A stretch of 64,000 nucleotides of DNA. It comes from Nostoc sp. 'Peltigera membranacea cyanobiont' N6 (GTDB lineage Bacteria > Cyanobacteriota > Cyanobacteriia > Cyanobacteriales > Nostocaceae). Location of the stretch: the NCBI RefSeq assembly GCF_002949735.1, contig NZ_CP026681.1, positions 6,912,501 to 6,976,500 on the forward strand, written 5' to 3'. The translations under genes were made by a program, and so were the position numbers. Positions 1 to 9,059 of the stretch are shown here, piece after piece; position 1 is the stretch's first letter, and each line of letters begins with the position of its first letter. Under the pieces are notes generated by a model, which was not told the DNA's origin, ran no database searches, and saw nothing but the letters and a program-made list of their open reading frames with translations.

Positions 1-2
1 AC

Positions 3-269
3 GATTGCAGTGCTAGCCCCCTCACCCCAACACTCTTAATACGTAAAAAGCAAGTAATTGATCTACTTAGCATAAGTGAACAATCACCTCTCAACGTCAA
101 CTTCTAAATAACTGACCTCTCTACTGAACAACTAGCTGAAGCTCAAATCACCAAATATGTCCCCATTGGTCGCCCCAAAAGCTTCGATATCTTCATTGAC
201 AGAGAATATCTTCAATCGGGATACCAGATGAAAATATTTTGTTATTTTGACACAATATTGACACAATAA
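3..269 (+). pseudogene. Relic of an unrecognised gene with an in-frame stop
   Basis: One frame stays open from the left edge to a TAA at 267-269 except for a single TAA at 105-107. Reading through gives a protein-like sequence (LSTEQLAEAQ, then VPIGRPKSFDIFIDREYL). A one-base CAA-to-TAA change would explain the stop. The family was not recognised and the 5' part lies outside the window, so this may be the tail of a decayed gene or chance open frame. Confidence 0.3.
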
Positions 270-470
270 TAACATATCTAAAAAGTGAACAGTAAATTAT
301 AGTTTTAAATATTCAGCATAGTTTCTGTCTAATAACTATGCTACTTATAAACCTAATTTTTCTTAATCGAGTATTAACCAAAGGAGTACCATTACATAGC
401 TTTTTGTCATCAAGTATTTTTCAACAGTTAATACTTGACTAAATAACTAAAAAATCAATGTGAGGTAACA

Positions 471-929
471 ATGAAAATTTTTAACTTCTATAAAATTAGT
501 TTGGCTTCAGTGTTGCTAGCTACCCCTTTATGTATTTTTTGTCTAAAAACACTTGCAAACGCTCCAACTCCTCAAAAGCCAGGAGTTATTATTAATAGTG
601 GTTCTACCAATGCTTGCGGCTATAGAATTCGCGTATTTCCGTCAGGGAAGGCAACTTACACTGTTTGCAACCGGAAAGGTGCAGGTGAAATTAAAGTGAA
701 CACAGCCACTAAATTTTTCAATGATATTTCAGTAGCTCAACCACTGTCAAAATTACCAAGGATCTCATGTGCGAAATCTGTTTCGTTCGGGACATCGACT
801 GAAATCAAGTATCAAAGACAAAAATCTCCAGATATTAGCTGTCCCAGCAATGATCCTAAAGTGACAAATCTGTATAATGATGCCGAAAGCATTCAAAAAG
901 AATTGAACTTCTCAACTTCTAAAAATTAA
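471..929 (+). CDS. Small secreted Cys-containing protein, unknown function
   Basis: A 152-residue protein that I do not recognise. Residues 1-31 form a typical Sec signal peptide: a Lys near the N-terminus, a hydrophobic core SVLLATPLCIF and a probable AxA-type cleavage after TLANA. The mature part is about 120 residues with four cysteines (in NACGY, VCNRK, ISCAK, ISCPS), which suggests disulfides and a periplasmic or extracellular location. The sequence upstream is AT-rich and the ATG follows GAGGTAACA (a plausible ribosome site, GAGG about 5 nt away). It stands alone, and its downstream neighbour is separated by a repeat. Function cannot be assigned. Confidence 0.7.
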   Translation: MKIFNFYKISLASVLLATPLCIFCLKTLANAPTPQKPGVIINSGSTNACGYRIRVFPSGKATYTVCNRKGAGEIKVNTATKFFNDISVAQPLSKLPRISCAKSVSFGTSTEIKYQRQKSPDISCPSNDPKVTNLYNDAESIQKELNFSTSKN

Positions 930-956
930 TAGTCAAAACCAAACCTGATAGATGAT

Positions 957-1022
957 TGGTGTTAGCACGGAGAGTACGGCATCAAACCCTTGATAACAGT
1001 GCGTTACCAACTCCGTTCTAGC
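957..1022. repeat. Degenerate copy of the GTAGGGTG-type hairpin repeat
   Basis: This stretch contains GTTAGCACGGAGAGTACGGC followed by GTGCGTTAC and TTCTAGCAC, matching the order of motifs in the better-preserved copies at 23303-23381 and 50061-50139. Its ends are eroded. It fills most of the 300-bp gap between the secreted protein and the DUF4112 gene. Confidence 0.5.
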
Positions 1023-1225
1023 ACAACGCCAGTTGCTACAACGGAGGGAACCTCCGCAACGCACTGGCTCCTCTACAATACCTAATTTCGTTCAAAATCA
1101 AATAGTAATCCTATATCTGCTTTATGGGCAGTCGTCATCATTTTTTTCATACTTTTTCTTTCTAACGGTACAAGACAAAGAACTAAAAATGGTGGAACCT
1201 GAAAGTAGTGTAAATATCGTAAATT

Positions 1226-1630
1226 ATGGACGCTGCCAAACGCCTTGCTACTCTAAATCGCATCCGCAAACTTAGCCGCTTGATGGATACATCGATACGT
1301 ATCCCTCTAACAGGTTTTCGCATTGGAATAGACCCAATTATTGGTTTAGTTCCGGGTGCTGGCGATTTAATCAGTACAGCATTTTCAGCTTACATCATAT
1401 TTTTAGCTACCCGCTTTGGCATCCCACGTGAAGACTTAGCCAAAATGATCTTTAATGTTGGTTTGGAAACAGTCGTTGGTACTGTGCCTTTTCTCGGTGA
1501 TTTATTTGATGCTTTCTATAAGTCCAATATTCGTAATTTGGCAATTCTGGAGCAACATTTGACAGTAGTTGAACCAGAACTCAAACAAGTGTCTGATGAG
1601 CTTTCCTCTGGTAAGTTCAGCCAAATTTAA
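1226..1630 (+). CDS. DUF4112 family membrane protein
   Basis: A 134-residue protein with the DUF4112 pattern: a short charged N-terminus (RIRKLSRLMDTSIRIP), then GIDPIIGLVPGAGDLIS, a hydrophobic segment and a second VPFLGDLFDAFYKSNIRN motif. The paired PGxGD/PFLGD loops flanking hydrophobic helices are diagnostic. The family is membrane-associated and has no firm biochemical role. An overlapping longer frame at 1033-1275 has no protein-like features. The gene converges on the DUF1499 gene, whose stop lies 50 bp beyond its own. Confidence 0.85.
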   Translation: MDAAKRLATLNRIRKLSRLMDTSIRIPLTGFRIGIDPIIGLVPGAGDLISTAFSAYIIFLATRFGIPREDLAKMIFNVGLETVVGTVPFLGDLFDAFYKSNIRNLAILEQHLTVVEPELKQVSDELSSGKFSQI

Positions 1631-1680
1631 GTTAGTTGCGATCGCATCCCTAATCTTGGCACTCCTGGCGGCTAGCAAAA

Positions 1681-2172
1681 TCAAATATTTAAATCTAAGA
1701 GAGCCAAACGAATTTGTTCCATACGCCTGCGGTTGACACCAAGATCCGACTCTCCTACGCGAGATGCAGAGCGCAAATGAATTACTGACTCGTAGGGAGG
1801 TAAATAAAACTCTACGTCATCAACAAATTGGAAGATGCGGCTTTTAGAAAGAGCATGAATGTAATTAGGAGTCTGTTCTACAATTTCTGTGCGTGGTACA
1901 ACACTAATAACTTTTAGTAAGATTTCTCTAGCTGCATTGCGGTCTAGATGATAAGTAATCGGGTTGATAGTATGTTTGGAATCTGCGTTTTGACTCACAA
2001 CACAGTTATCTGAAGGCGGACAAGAACTAAGATGACCATTATCAACTCCCAAGGTAGAAGAGGCAGCCCAAGTAGCAGCAGGAAATATTAAACTACTAAT
2101 CAAAGTTATGAGTATTGCAAAGATGATACTCCGTAATAATTGCTTTCGGAAGGTTTTTAGCAGATGCGACAT
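1681..2172 (-). CDS. DUF1499 family exported protein
   Basis: A 163-residue protein. Residues 15-36 are a hydrophobic signal or anchor segment ending TWAAS. The rest matches DUF1499: a Cys-rich start (LSSCPPSDNCVVSQ), the ITYHLDRNAAREILLKVI helix, then VDDVEFYLPP and a SRVGESDLGVNRRRMEQIR end. DUF1499 proteins are common in cyanobacteria and plastid-bearing eukaryotes, with no established activity. It probably faces the periplasm or lumen. It reads towards the DUF4112 gene. Confidence 0.85.
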   Translation of the reverse strand: MSHLLKTFRKQLLRSIIFAILITLISSLIFPAATWAASSTLGVDNGHLSSCPPSDNCVVSQNADSKHTINPITYHLDRNAAREILLKVISVVPRTEIVEQTPNYIHALSKSRIFQFVDDVEFYLPPYESVIHLRSASRVGESDLGVNRRRMEQIRLALLDLNI

Positions 2173-2395
2173 GATAAATTAACTCCTCACGTTTAAATTA
2201 TTTTCGGTAATTATTGGATGAGCGTTGCGAGTTTTCGGTTCTGCTTTACACAATATCATCCATCCAACCGCATTCCGCGCTTATCTTTAGCTAAGGCTAC
2301 ATCCCTCTACCACAGGAAGCTAGGGATATAGCTTCCCCGTAGTGCATGGTGTGAGAGTATTGACTATGGACTAATAGCTTAATGACTAAGATATA

Positions 2396-2704
2396 ATGAC
2401 CAACCAAACAATTCATGTTGTAGCTCGTTTTGTAGCTTTACCAGATAAAGTAGAACAACTCAAAACTTTATTATTGGGACTGATTGAACCAACAAAACTT
2501 GAAGCGGGTGCGATAAAATATGAACTTTTACAAAATCAATCAGATCCAACAGATTTTACTTTTGTAGAAGAGTGGGAATCTGCGGCAGCATTGGATAATC
2601 ATTTAGCGTCACCCCATCTGCAAGCATCAATAGCCAAGCTAGAAGGATTAATAGCTGTGCCACCAGATATCCGTCGTTATTCTATTTCGACTGCGATTTC
2701 TTAG
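2396..2704 (+). CDS. Putative quinol monooxygenase (ABM domain, YgiN-like)
   Basis: A 102-residue protein consisting of a single antibiotic-biosynthesis-monooxygenase (ABM) ferredoxin-like domain: VVARFVALPDKVEQLKTLL, EAGAIKYELLQNQSDPTDF, FVEEWESAAALDNHLASPHL. Such proteins are dimers that oxidise quinols or polyketides without a cofactor, or degrade heme. The Pfam-type match is clear from the EAGxxxYxL and EEWxSxxxLDxHxxxxH pattern; the substrate is unknown. It is a single gene with no obvious operon partner. Confidence 0.85.
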   Translation: MTNQTIHVVARFVALPDKVEQLKTLLLGLIEPTKLEAGAIKYELLQNQSDPTDFTFVEEWESAAALDNHLASPHLQASIAKLEGLIAVPPDIRRYSISTAIS

Positions 2705-3077
2705 TATCCCACTGGTGGAATCTTGAAATGGTTATACACAGTGCGTTAGTTCTTTAATTCTTCTGGCTAGGACTTGATGGCGATCGCCTCCACCATTGTT
2801 CCATTCTTTACCAGACGCAGAACACGAATGCTTGAATGAGAGCAGCGATCGCTGTTTTCCAAATGTTCCTCTCTGTGAGACACTGCGACACTGCCTGAAA
2901 GCTTGATTTTCAGGAGGGCGAGTGCTTTAGATACGCGACACGAGCGCGTCATAACTTGCCGTAGACATTTAATTAGCTTAATTCCAGTTTTATCTTAAAA
3001 ATCACTCATTACCTCAACAGAAGCGCTTTTCGATTGCACAGAAGCGATCGAAAAGCGCTATTGTCGGGGTACAAGAA

Positions 3078-3719
3078 TTATTGAATGCTATTAGCGAAGT
3101 CGTATCTGCCTCCGCGTTCAAGGGCGCGTTCGTAAGCAGGTCGTGCATGGATGCGTTCGATAAATTGCTTAATCTTGGGTCGGCTTGATATGAGTTCAGC
3201 TTCCATAGCGACTATTTCCAGAGGAAAACTCATCTGAATATCGGCAGCAGTGAATTCTTCGCCTACAAACCAGGTAGTCTTATGAAGTTCACCTTCTATG
3301 TAGTCAAAGTGAAGCTTGATTTGGGGCGCGATAAATGCGTCTTTTACGCTGCTGTTTGCTATCTCAAAACGGTTGAAGATGAGGTTCATTACCAGAGGTG
3401 GCATTGCAGACCCTTCGGCGTAATGCAGCCAATAGGTGTAGCGCAGATGCTCTGGCGTATCAGATGGTGGAATTAGCCGACTATTACCGTAGCGATCCAC
3501 TATGTATTCGATGATAGCGCCCGATTCAGCAACAGTCTCTTCTCCATCTGTAATTACTGGTGACTTGCCGAGGGGATGGACTTCGCGCAGCGATGGCGGT
3601 GCTAGCATCGTCTTTTCATCGCGTTCGTAGAACTTAATTTCGTATTCGATACCTAATTCTTCAAGCAGCCATAGCACACGCTGCGATCGCGAGTTGTTGA
3701 GATGATGAACAACGATCAT
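3078..3719 (-). CDS. Glutathione S-transferase family protein
   Basis: About 213 residues from the ATG at 3719-3717, which begins MIVVHHLNNSRSQRVLWLLE, the usual GST N-terminus. An upstream in-frame ATG at 3764 would add 15 untypical residues and is less likely. The thioredoxin-like domain (residues 1-80) has the cis-Pro motif SPVI and the ESGAIIEYI glutathione-contact motif. The C-terminal all-helical domain (90-210) contains FTAADIQMSFPLE, the N-capping box region. The catalytic position holds an SRSQR stretch, so a Ser-type enzyme is plausible. Probable role is glutathione conjugation or peroxide detoxification; the substrate is unknown. Confidence 0.85.
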   Translation of the reverse strand: MIVVHHLNNSRSQRVLWLLEELGIEYEIKFYERDEKTMLAPPSLREVHPLGKSPVITDGEETVAESGAIIEYIVDRYGNSRLIPPSDTPEHLRYTYWLHYAEGSAMPPLVMNLIFNRFEIANSSVKDAFIAPQIKLHFDYIEGELHKTTWFVGEEFTAADIQMSFPLEIVAMEAELISSRPKIKQFIERIHARPAYERALERGGRYDFANSIQ

Positions 3720-3991
3720 AATAGCTACTTTTTCACAATGGGGTTGATAGGAGTTTTTACTCATCTCAACCTATCATCAGTTCCCCCACTCTTCATCTAT
3801 CTAGTGGTTTGTCTTCGCTCTTTAAGACAACTAGCTAAAACGTGACCAATAATTCAGATTTTCATTGACTATAAACCCACAATTATTAGTAGGGGTTGTA
3901 CTCCATTCCCTGGTGATTCCAGCTTGGACTCGCAAGAATTGGCTGGTATCGGCTTTGTTGTGCCCAACGTTATGAAAGTTTGATGGTATAG

Positions 3992-4255
3992 ATGAATACA
4001 GGAATAATCGAGTCTTACAGTAACGGGTTTTTAGAAGTTGTACCAGAGAGCGATTATTGGCAGATTGTAGCTATACACATCAATGGCCAAGCCTACTGCC
4101 CTACTCCTCAGCTTTATCGTTCAGAAAAAGTGGCATTAGCAAAAGCTACACAGATTTATGATTGGCTAGCTGTCCATGAAGGAGAAATTAGCGATGGGGC
4201 TTGTAACTGCACTGAATTGAAACTCATTCTATGGCAGCAATCGAAAGCTTTTTAG
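3992..4255 (+). CDS. Conserved small hypothetical protein
   Basis: An 87-residue soluble protein with no signal peptide or membrane segment. It starts MNTGIIESYSNGFLEVVPES and ends with ELKLILWQQSKAF, and has a Cys pair CNC near residue 70. It reads like a real folded protein (balanced composition, coding-like third positions), but I do not recognise a family. It sits alone between the GST gene and the glycosidase-protease fusion. Confidence 0.6.
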   Translation: MNTGIIESYSNGFLEVVPESDYWQIVAIHINGQAYCPTPQLYRSEKVALAKATQIYDWLAVHEGEISDGACNCTELKLILWQQSKAF

Positions 4256-4470
4256 TTGACCTTGTAATAAATTTCATCACAATATCTAGCATTGTCTCAG
4301 ATAGCCTAACTACAGCTTACATTTGAAACATTGCTATTTGGCACTACTAACCTTATAACTGCGTCAGCTATCTTGCAGCTAAATTACTGCATCAGTTTTT
4401 CTGGTGTAACAATTTAACATTTATATGGAATCAAATATAACCAATTAACCTCATTTAGTAAGCAGAAGTA

Positions 4471-6684
4471 ATGACAACTCAGTTTTGGGAAAAAAGCAGA
4501 GAAATTAATGCGACTCCAAACAACTCATTTCCTTTGATCGCTCGAAGTTGGTGGCTTTTAAGGAAGCGTCTGCTGCCATTATTATGTCTGATATCATTTG
4601 TTACGGTATTGCTGCTCAACAGCTTTGCCCCTGCCATTGCCCAACTACCCGCTCAACCTCGTCAGGAAATTCGGGGGGTGTGGTTGAGTGGTAACGACTT
4701 TAGCGTTTTCAGAAATCGCTCACAGGTGCTTGCAGCCATGAGCAAACTACGGCAGTTAAACTTTAATACTGTGTATCCCGTAGTCTGGAATGATGGTTAC
4801 ACACAATACCCCAGTGCCATCATGCAAAAAATGGGTATTCCCTTCTTCTTCAAGGGAACAGATGGGCAAGATGTGATTGCAGATATTATCAGCCAAGCCC
4901 GCAGAGAAGGTCTACTAGCGATACCCTGGTTTGAATTTGGTTTCATGGTTCCTCTGACTTCGGAACTTGCATCCCAGCATCCAGATTGGCTGACACAAAA
5001 GGGGGATGGAACTCAAACTTCAATTAGTGCTGCGGGTGAAGTAGCGTGGTTAAATCCCTTCCACCCCGAAGTGCAAAAGTTTATCAGGGAACTCGTTATG
5101 GAAGTTATTACTCAATACGATGCTGATGGGGTGCAATTTGACGATCATACGAGTTTACCCGTGGAGTTTGGTTATGATAAATACACGATTGGTCTATATA
5201 CTCAAGAAACTGGCAATCCTCCTCCACCCAATCCCCAAGCCCAAGCATGGAAAAAATGGCGGGCAGATAAAATTACTGCATTCATGGTAGACCTCTACCA
5301 AACTGTGAAAGCCCGAAAACCGAATGCTATCTTCTCAGTTTCTCCCAATTACTATGATTTTGCTTACAAGCTGCAACTACAAGACTGGCTGAACTGGGTA
5401 AGGTTGGGTATTGTTGATGAGTTGGTCATGCAGGTATACCGTGATGATTTAGCAAGTTTTATTGCTCAAATTACCCGCCCAGAAATTTTAGAAACTCAAC
5501 AAATCATTCCAACTGGTATCGGTATTATGGCAGGGTTACGAAATCGCCCAGTTTCCATAGCACGAATCCAATCCCAGGTAGAAGCAGTGCAACAACGCGG
5601 TTTAGGTATCGGCTTTTTCTACTACGAAAGCCTTTGGGATATCGCGCCAGAACCAGCAACGCAACGCCAGTCAGCATTTGCGGCTCTTTTTCCCAATTCA
5701 GCGTCGCGCGATATCTCTCAAAATACACCCCGCAAGCCAACTTTTAACACCATCAGCTTACCTTTGTATCCAAAACCTTCTCTTGGTCAACGTGTTCGCG
5801 GCTATTTTTTAGAAGTAGCGATCGCAGGTGGTCAACCAAAACGGGTCTTATTAGATACAGGGTCAGCAGGGCTGCGAGTTCCCAAAGAGTTTTTGGGTAA
5901 TGCTCCGATCCAAAGTACAGGTCAAAATATCAAGGAGGTATTAAGTGATGGTACTATCCTAGAAGGAGAATTAGTTTATACTAATCTCCGATTTGGTTTG
6001 CTTCCCGCCGCAGAACCTGTTCCCGTACAGATTGTTACTAGTCGCCAATGTACTGCTCAAAAACCAAAATGTTCCGCAAATAACGGTGTGCCATTTTCTG
6101 GTATTATTGGTGTTAACTATTTTGAAAAATCACTTCCCTATAACCCGTTGAGAAAATTACCAGGCAATCTGAGTAACGGATTTATAGTGGTTGGAAATGG
6201 TGGTAGTAATAACAATGGCAGCCTAATTCTCGGTTTAACTGCTGAAAATCAAGCAGGTTTCAAAATGGCTTCTTGGAGTCAACAACCTGAAATTAATGGT
6301 GTACCCGGTAATAGATGGGACTCTCGACTGAGCAAAGTTTGTTTAACTATTGCTGGGAGTTCTGCTAAAAATAATTGTAATGCCACAGCGATCGCTGATA
6401 CCGGCACTATTAATGGTTTGACTGAATTCAAGTCAGCTTCTACAGCAGGAAAACTCAAACCAGGAGTATTAGGTTCAGCAAATGCTGTGAAAGTAGGAAT
6501 TAATGGCATTTTTGATTACAGTTTGAAACCAGGAACCCGTGATGGATTTAATCGCTGGAATCTGAATATCTCGCCACAGTCAGAACTGCCTATATTTGTC
6601 AATACTGGAATTGCATTTTTTGATAAATACGATATCCTTTTTGACCAAATTAATGGGAAGCAGGGTTTTCGCAGTCGGCGGTAA
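4471..6684 (+). CDS. Exported GHL10-type glycosidase-like protein with C-terminal aspartic-protease-like (DUF3443) domain
   Basis: A 737-residue two-part protein. Residues 30-58 form a hydrophobic signal or anchor (LLPLLCLISFVTVLLLNSF) followed by AIAQLPAQ. Residues about 65-410 match family-10-like glycosyl hydrolases (GHL10/DUF187): EIRGVWLSGND, LNFNTVYPVVWNDG, DGVQFDDHTSLP, IFSVSPNYYDFAY. After a Pro-rich linker (about 415-440), residues 440-737 resemble DUF3443, a pepsin-like fold. There is one DTGS motif at Asp462 and a second DTGT at Asp643, as needed for a two-lobed aspartic peptidase. It probably acts in the periplasm or outside the cell on envelope polysaccharide or peptide. The pairing of the two domains is unusual. 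Confidence 0.85.
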   Translation: MTTQFWEKSREINATPNNSFPLIARSWWLLRKRLLPLLCLISFVTVLLLNSFAPAIAQLPAQPRQEIRGVWLSGNDFSVFRNRSQVLAAMSKLRQLNFNTVYPVVWNDGYTQYPSAIMQKMGIPFFFKGTDGQDVIADIISQARREGLLAIPWFEFGFMVPLTSELASQHPDWLTQKGDGTQTSISAAGEVAWLNPFHPEVQKFIRELVMEVITQYDADGVQFDDHTSLPVEFGYDKYTIGLYTQETGNPPPPNPQAQAWKKWRADKITAFMVDLYQTVKARKPNAIFSVSPNYYDFAYKLQLQDWLNWVRLGIVDELVMQVYRDDLASFIAQITRPEILETQQIIPTGIGIMAGLRNRPVSIARIQSQVEAVQQRGLGIGFFYYESLWDIAPEPATQRQSAFAALFPNSASRDISQNTPRKPTFNTISLPLYPKPSLGQRVRGYFLEVAIAGGQPKRVLLDTGSAGLRVPKEFLGNAPIQSTGQNIKEVLSDGTILEGELVYTNLRFGLLPAAEPVPVQIVTSRQCTAQKPKCSANNGVPFSGIIGVNYFEKSLPYNPLRKLPGNLSNGFIVVGNGGSNNNGSLILGLTAENQAGFKMASWSQQPEINGVPGNRWDSRLSKVCLTIAGSSAKNNCNATAIADTGTINGLTEFKSASTAGKLKPGVLGSANAVKVGINGIFDYSLKPGTRDGFNRWNLNISPQSELPIFVNTGIAFFDKYDILFDQINGKQGFRSRR

Positions 6685-6883
6685 AACTTAACACCTCATC
6701 ATAAGTTAAATTTATCAACATCCAGAAGTGGCAGTTAACATTTATACATTACACTGTCGTTGTGGAATAGGATAAAGTCGAGCTTATAATTATGTCAGGT
6801 TAAACAATTGTCATTGCGAGTGCAACCTTCGCAATGACATATAGTAATTTGATACCAATTTAATGTGAAGTTGCAAATATCTC

Positions 6884-7013
6884 GATCCCCCTAAATCCCC
6901 CGATAAATTGGGGGACTTTGATAGATGTTTTTCCGGTTCCACCCTTAATAAGGGGAGCCAGCGCGGTCTTGGGGGTTTCCCCCATGAGCGACTGGCGTGG
7001 GCTAGGGGGGATC
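6884..7013. repeat. GATCCCCC-bounded inverted repeat with internal short insert
   Basis: It starts GATCCCCCTAAATCCCCC and ends in the complementary GGGGGGATC. Inside, at about 6961-7000, is GCGCGGTCTTGGGGG followed by TTTCCCCCATGAGCG, which looks like a separate small dispersed hairpin nested in the element. A second copy without that insert lies at 34947-35022. Together with the hairpin at 7091-7115 it fills the 510-bp gap 6685-7194. Frames across it are not genes. Confidence 0.75.
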
Positions 7014-7090
7014 GAATTCTATGTAGCTTCATAAATAATTGGTAAGCTAAACCACATCTAGTTTGCATATCTAAAATTTTTATAACTCTT

Positions 7091-7115
7091 GTGGGGTGGG
7101 CATCTTGCCCGCCCT
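7091..7115. repeat. Short hairpin repeat, copy 1
   Basis: GTGGGGTGGGCATCTTGCCC followed by GCCCT is nearly self-complementary. The same unit occurs in opposite orientation at 25691-25718. Confidence 0.7.
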
Positions 7116-7194
7116 AATTATGCAATTTAAATGTGGAACAGCTTATGACGAGCATGATATTAGACCAATTCACGAAAATTCCGATCCATATAAA

Positions 7195-7881
7195 TTAAAG
7201 AGCAAATTCAACTTTTCTTGAAGAAGATAACGCGATAGATAGTCCGTTAAACATCAGGCTGAAAGCTTCATATATACGGTCTATCATTTTAAAGAGGTGA
7301 ATCTCTTGTTGATAATTGAGTTGTATCGTATTCAAATATAGTTGTATTTCGTTCTCAAAAATATCATGATTTTTCTCAGCACTAAGATGGTATTTGGAGA
7401 AATATTTAAGATTTGGTTTCCAGTTATTTTTTTCTAAAAAATCTGCAATACATTCAAAGAAAATATGACCAGCAGATTCTAAGGTCAGGATTAGAATAAT
7501 TCTTTCGTAATCAGAAGTAGTGCGAAATACCTCTGACATCAGAAAAAACGTGGCATCACGCACAGCAGTATAAGGTTTGCTGTATAGAACTTGTAAGTTG
7601 GGTTGTTCAACATTCATTTCTTGGAGATCATCTAAAAACCACTTTTCGTGTCCCATATCCTCCAGAAGGTGTTGTTGAATCAATGTATAATATTTCTTGT
7701 CAGAAATTTGTAATAAATTTATTCTTAATAAATCCTGAAAAGACATTACCCAAAAACTAATATTGTGTGCAAGCCTGGCAAAATCTTCTAAATCATATTC
7801 ACAGGTTTTTAAATTTTGAAACAGATCGCTTTGAATTAATCTTTCCTGTTTTCGATAGAGATATTCTTGTATGGTATTCAT
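7195..7881 (-). CDS. Heme-oxygenase-fold, iron-containing redox enzyme family protein
   Basis: A 228-residue all-helical protein. Its spaced acidic/His motifs, LLEDMGHEKWF, TLESAGHIFFECIA and SAEKNHDIFENE, resemble the metal ligands of the heme-oxygenase-like diiron oxidase superfamily (iron-containing redox enzyme/TENA-like). Members oxidise small molecules or process amino-acid or fatty-acid substrates, often in natural-product pathways. No partner gene is adjacent, so the substrate is open. The gene is clearly more AT-rich than its neighbours, which could mean recent acquisition. The assignment is from motif spacing only. Confidence 0.6.
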   Translation of the reverse strand: MNTIQEYLYRKQERLIQSDLFQNLKTCEYDLEDFARLAHNISFWVMSFQDLLRINLLQISDKKYYTLIQQHLLEDMGHEKWFLDDLQEMNVEQPNLQVLYSKPYTAVRDATFFLMSEVFRTTSDYERIILILTLESAGHIFFECIADFLEKNNWKPNLKYFSKYHLSAEKNHDIFENEIQLYLNTIQLNYQQEIHLFKMIDRIYEAFSLMFNGLSIALSSSRKVEFAL

Positions 7882-8358
7882 CTTTTTTACATAGGGCTAG
7901 TATGTGATTATTGAAAAATTTCTGTACATCTGGTGGCACAGAAAATCAGAAGAGGTAGGTTAAGTAGCCGTTAAGGAGTTACTTAATTTACTCTCTGTCC
8001 AGAGTAAATTACTGATTTCAAGGTAAATTCTATTCCAATTAGCCAGATTGTAAATCTCCTATTAGTTAGTTGACAAAAAAGAAATAAAATGATGTGGACA
8101 GCTTTTTAGTATTTCCGTTATTCAGCACGTCATACCTTCTCTTCAGCCACCACAAAACCCCACTGCTCCCGGTTTTAGTGGCTGGGCTGACAGATTGGTG
8201 AAGTAAGAATGAAATTAGCTGAACCGACAGAAACTTAGTAAGCGATCGCTTTACCAAAAAAGTTAGCTCCCCATAACCATTTTTCTATCGTTCGGCTGAT
8301 TAATTTTTCTAGACACCTAAGATAATAAGCAGGTATAAAATAGCCCAGAGAAAAACTC
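7882..8358. other. Intergenic stretch without a gene
   Basis: No convincing coding sequence on either strand. A 63-codon minus-strand frame at 8066-8257 has a random-looking composition. The only recognisable item is a HIP1 octamer near 8242. Confidence 0.5.
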
Positions 8359-8430
8359 GTGGCTGAAGAATTAAAAAAAGGCGATAAAGTGAAGTAGAAT
8401 CCAGCACAGGGTGAAATTACAAGTCTTTAA
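8359..8430 (+). pseudogene. Relic of a DUF2945 (Tudor-like) small protein gene
   Basis: From a GTG at 8359 the frame reads MAEELKKGDKVK, a stop, then NPAQGEITSL and a final TAA. DUF2945 proteins typically begin M-A-x-x-L-K-K-G-D-K-V-x-W-N-x-x-Q-G. Here the expected Trp codon TGG has become TAG (8395-8397), and the sequence breaks off after about 24 codons instead of about 65. Both changes indicate a dead, truncated copy. Confidence 0.6.
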
Positions 8431-8442
8431 CCGAATACGATA

Positions 8443-9042
8443 TTATCTGTGGTTACGTTTGTTCGGCTTTTTTCTCTTAAGTGCTAGCTGCTGAAGTCGC
8501 TCAATTTCAGTTAATACATCTTCGGGCTTCGTTTCCATTTCTAAGTCAGCAAGCTCACTGTCTTCATCATTATTAATCCCCATTTTGTCTTGAATAGCAT
8601 CAAGCATTTGCAATACTCGTGTGACTTCATGCTCTGTCAATAATGCAATTTGTAAATTTAAGTTGGCGCGATACTCACTTTCTTCACTGAGGCGGTTTTG
8701 ACTAATTAACACAAATGTTGACAGAAAAATTGCTTCCAGCGATACCACCATTGTCAATAGTCCGTAGGGAAATGGATCGAACGGATGCACGCCAATTCTT
8801 CCCGTATTTAAAATAATCCAAGCTCCAAACCAGACTATATGTACATAAACAAAAACTATATGTCCTGAAAAGGAGGTAATCGTATCCGCAATTCGGTCTT
8901 GCAAGTTTCTTTTGTTAGCAGCCTGAAGCCGAAGACGGATGATAGTACGAATGTTCCGTTCTATGATTTTAGACAGTGCTGGATTATTGTCTTCATAGTC
9001 TAAGTATTTTTTTCCCTCTTCATTCATACCGCCTTGCTGCAT
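8443..9042 (-). CDS. DUF1003 family membrane protein
   Basis: A 199-residue protein matching DUF1003. It has a soluble N-terminus (1-55), the motif DRIADTITSFSGHIVFVYVH leading into a first membrane helix (about 57-78), FDPFPYGLLTMVVSLEAIFL forming a second helix (about 85-110), then SQNRLSEESEYRANLNLQIA and a charged coiled-coil-like tail ending in a KRKKPNKRNHR basic cluster. The family sits in the inner membrane and its function is not established. The start ATG at 9042 fits the usual N-terminal extension; MNEEGKK five residues later is an alternative. Confidence 0.85.
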   Translation of the reverse strand: MQQGGMNEEGKKYLDYEDNNPALSKIIERNIRTIIRLRLQAANKRNLQDRIADTITSFSGHIVFVYVHIVWFGAWIILNTGRIGVHPFDPFPYGLLTMVVSLEAIFLSTFVLISQNRLSEESEYRANLNLQIALLTEHEVTRVLQMLDAIQDKMGINNDEDSELADLEMETKPEDVLTEIERLQQLALKRKKPNKRNHR

Positions 9043-9059
9043 AATTTTGATGTCCTGTT

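Noticed and set aside
2767..2952. 61-codon minus-strand frame between the ABM protein and GST genes
   Set aside because: No ribosome site or recognisable motif; contains HIP1 sites and looks like spacer DNA.
6811..7068. 85-codon minus-strand frame
   Set aside because: It runs through the GATCCCCC-type inverted repeat and has no protein-like composition.
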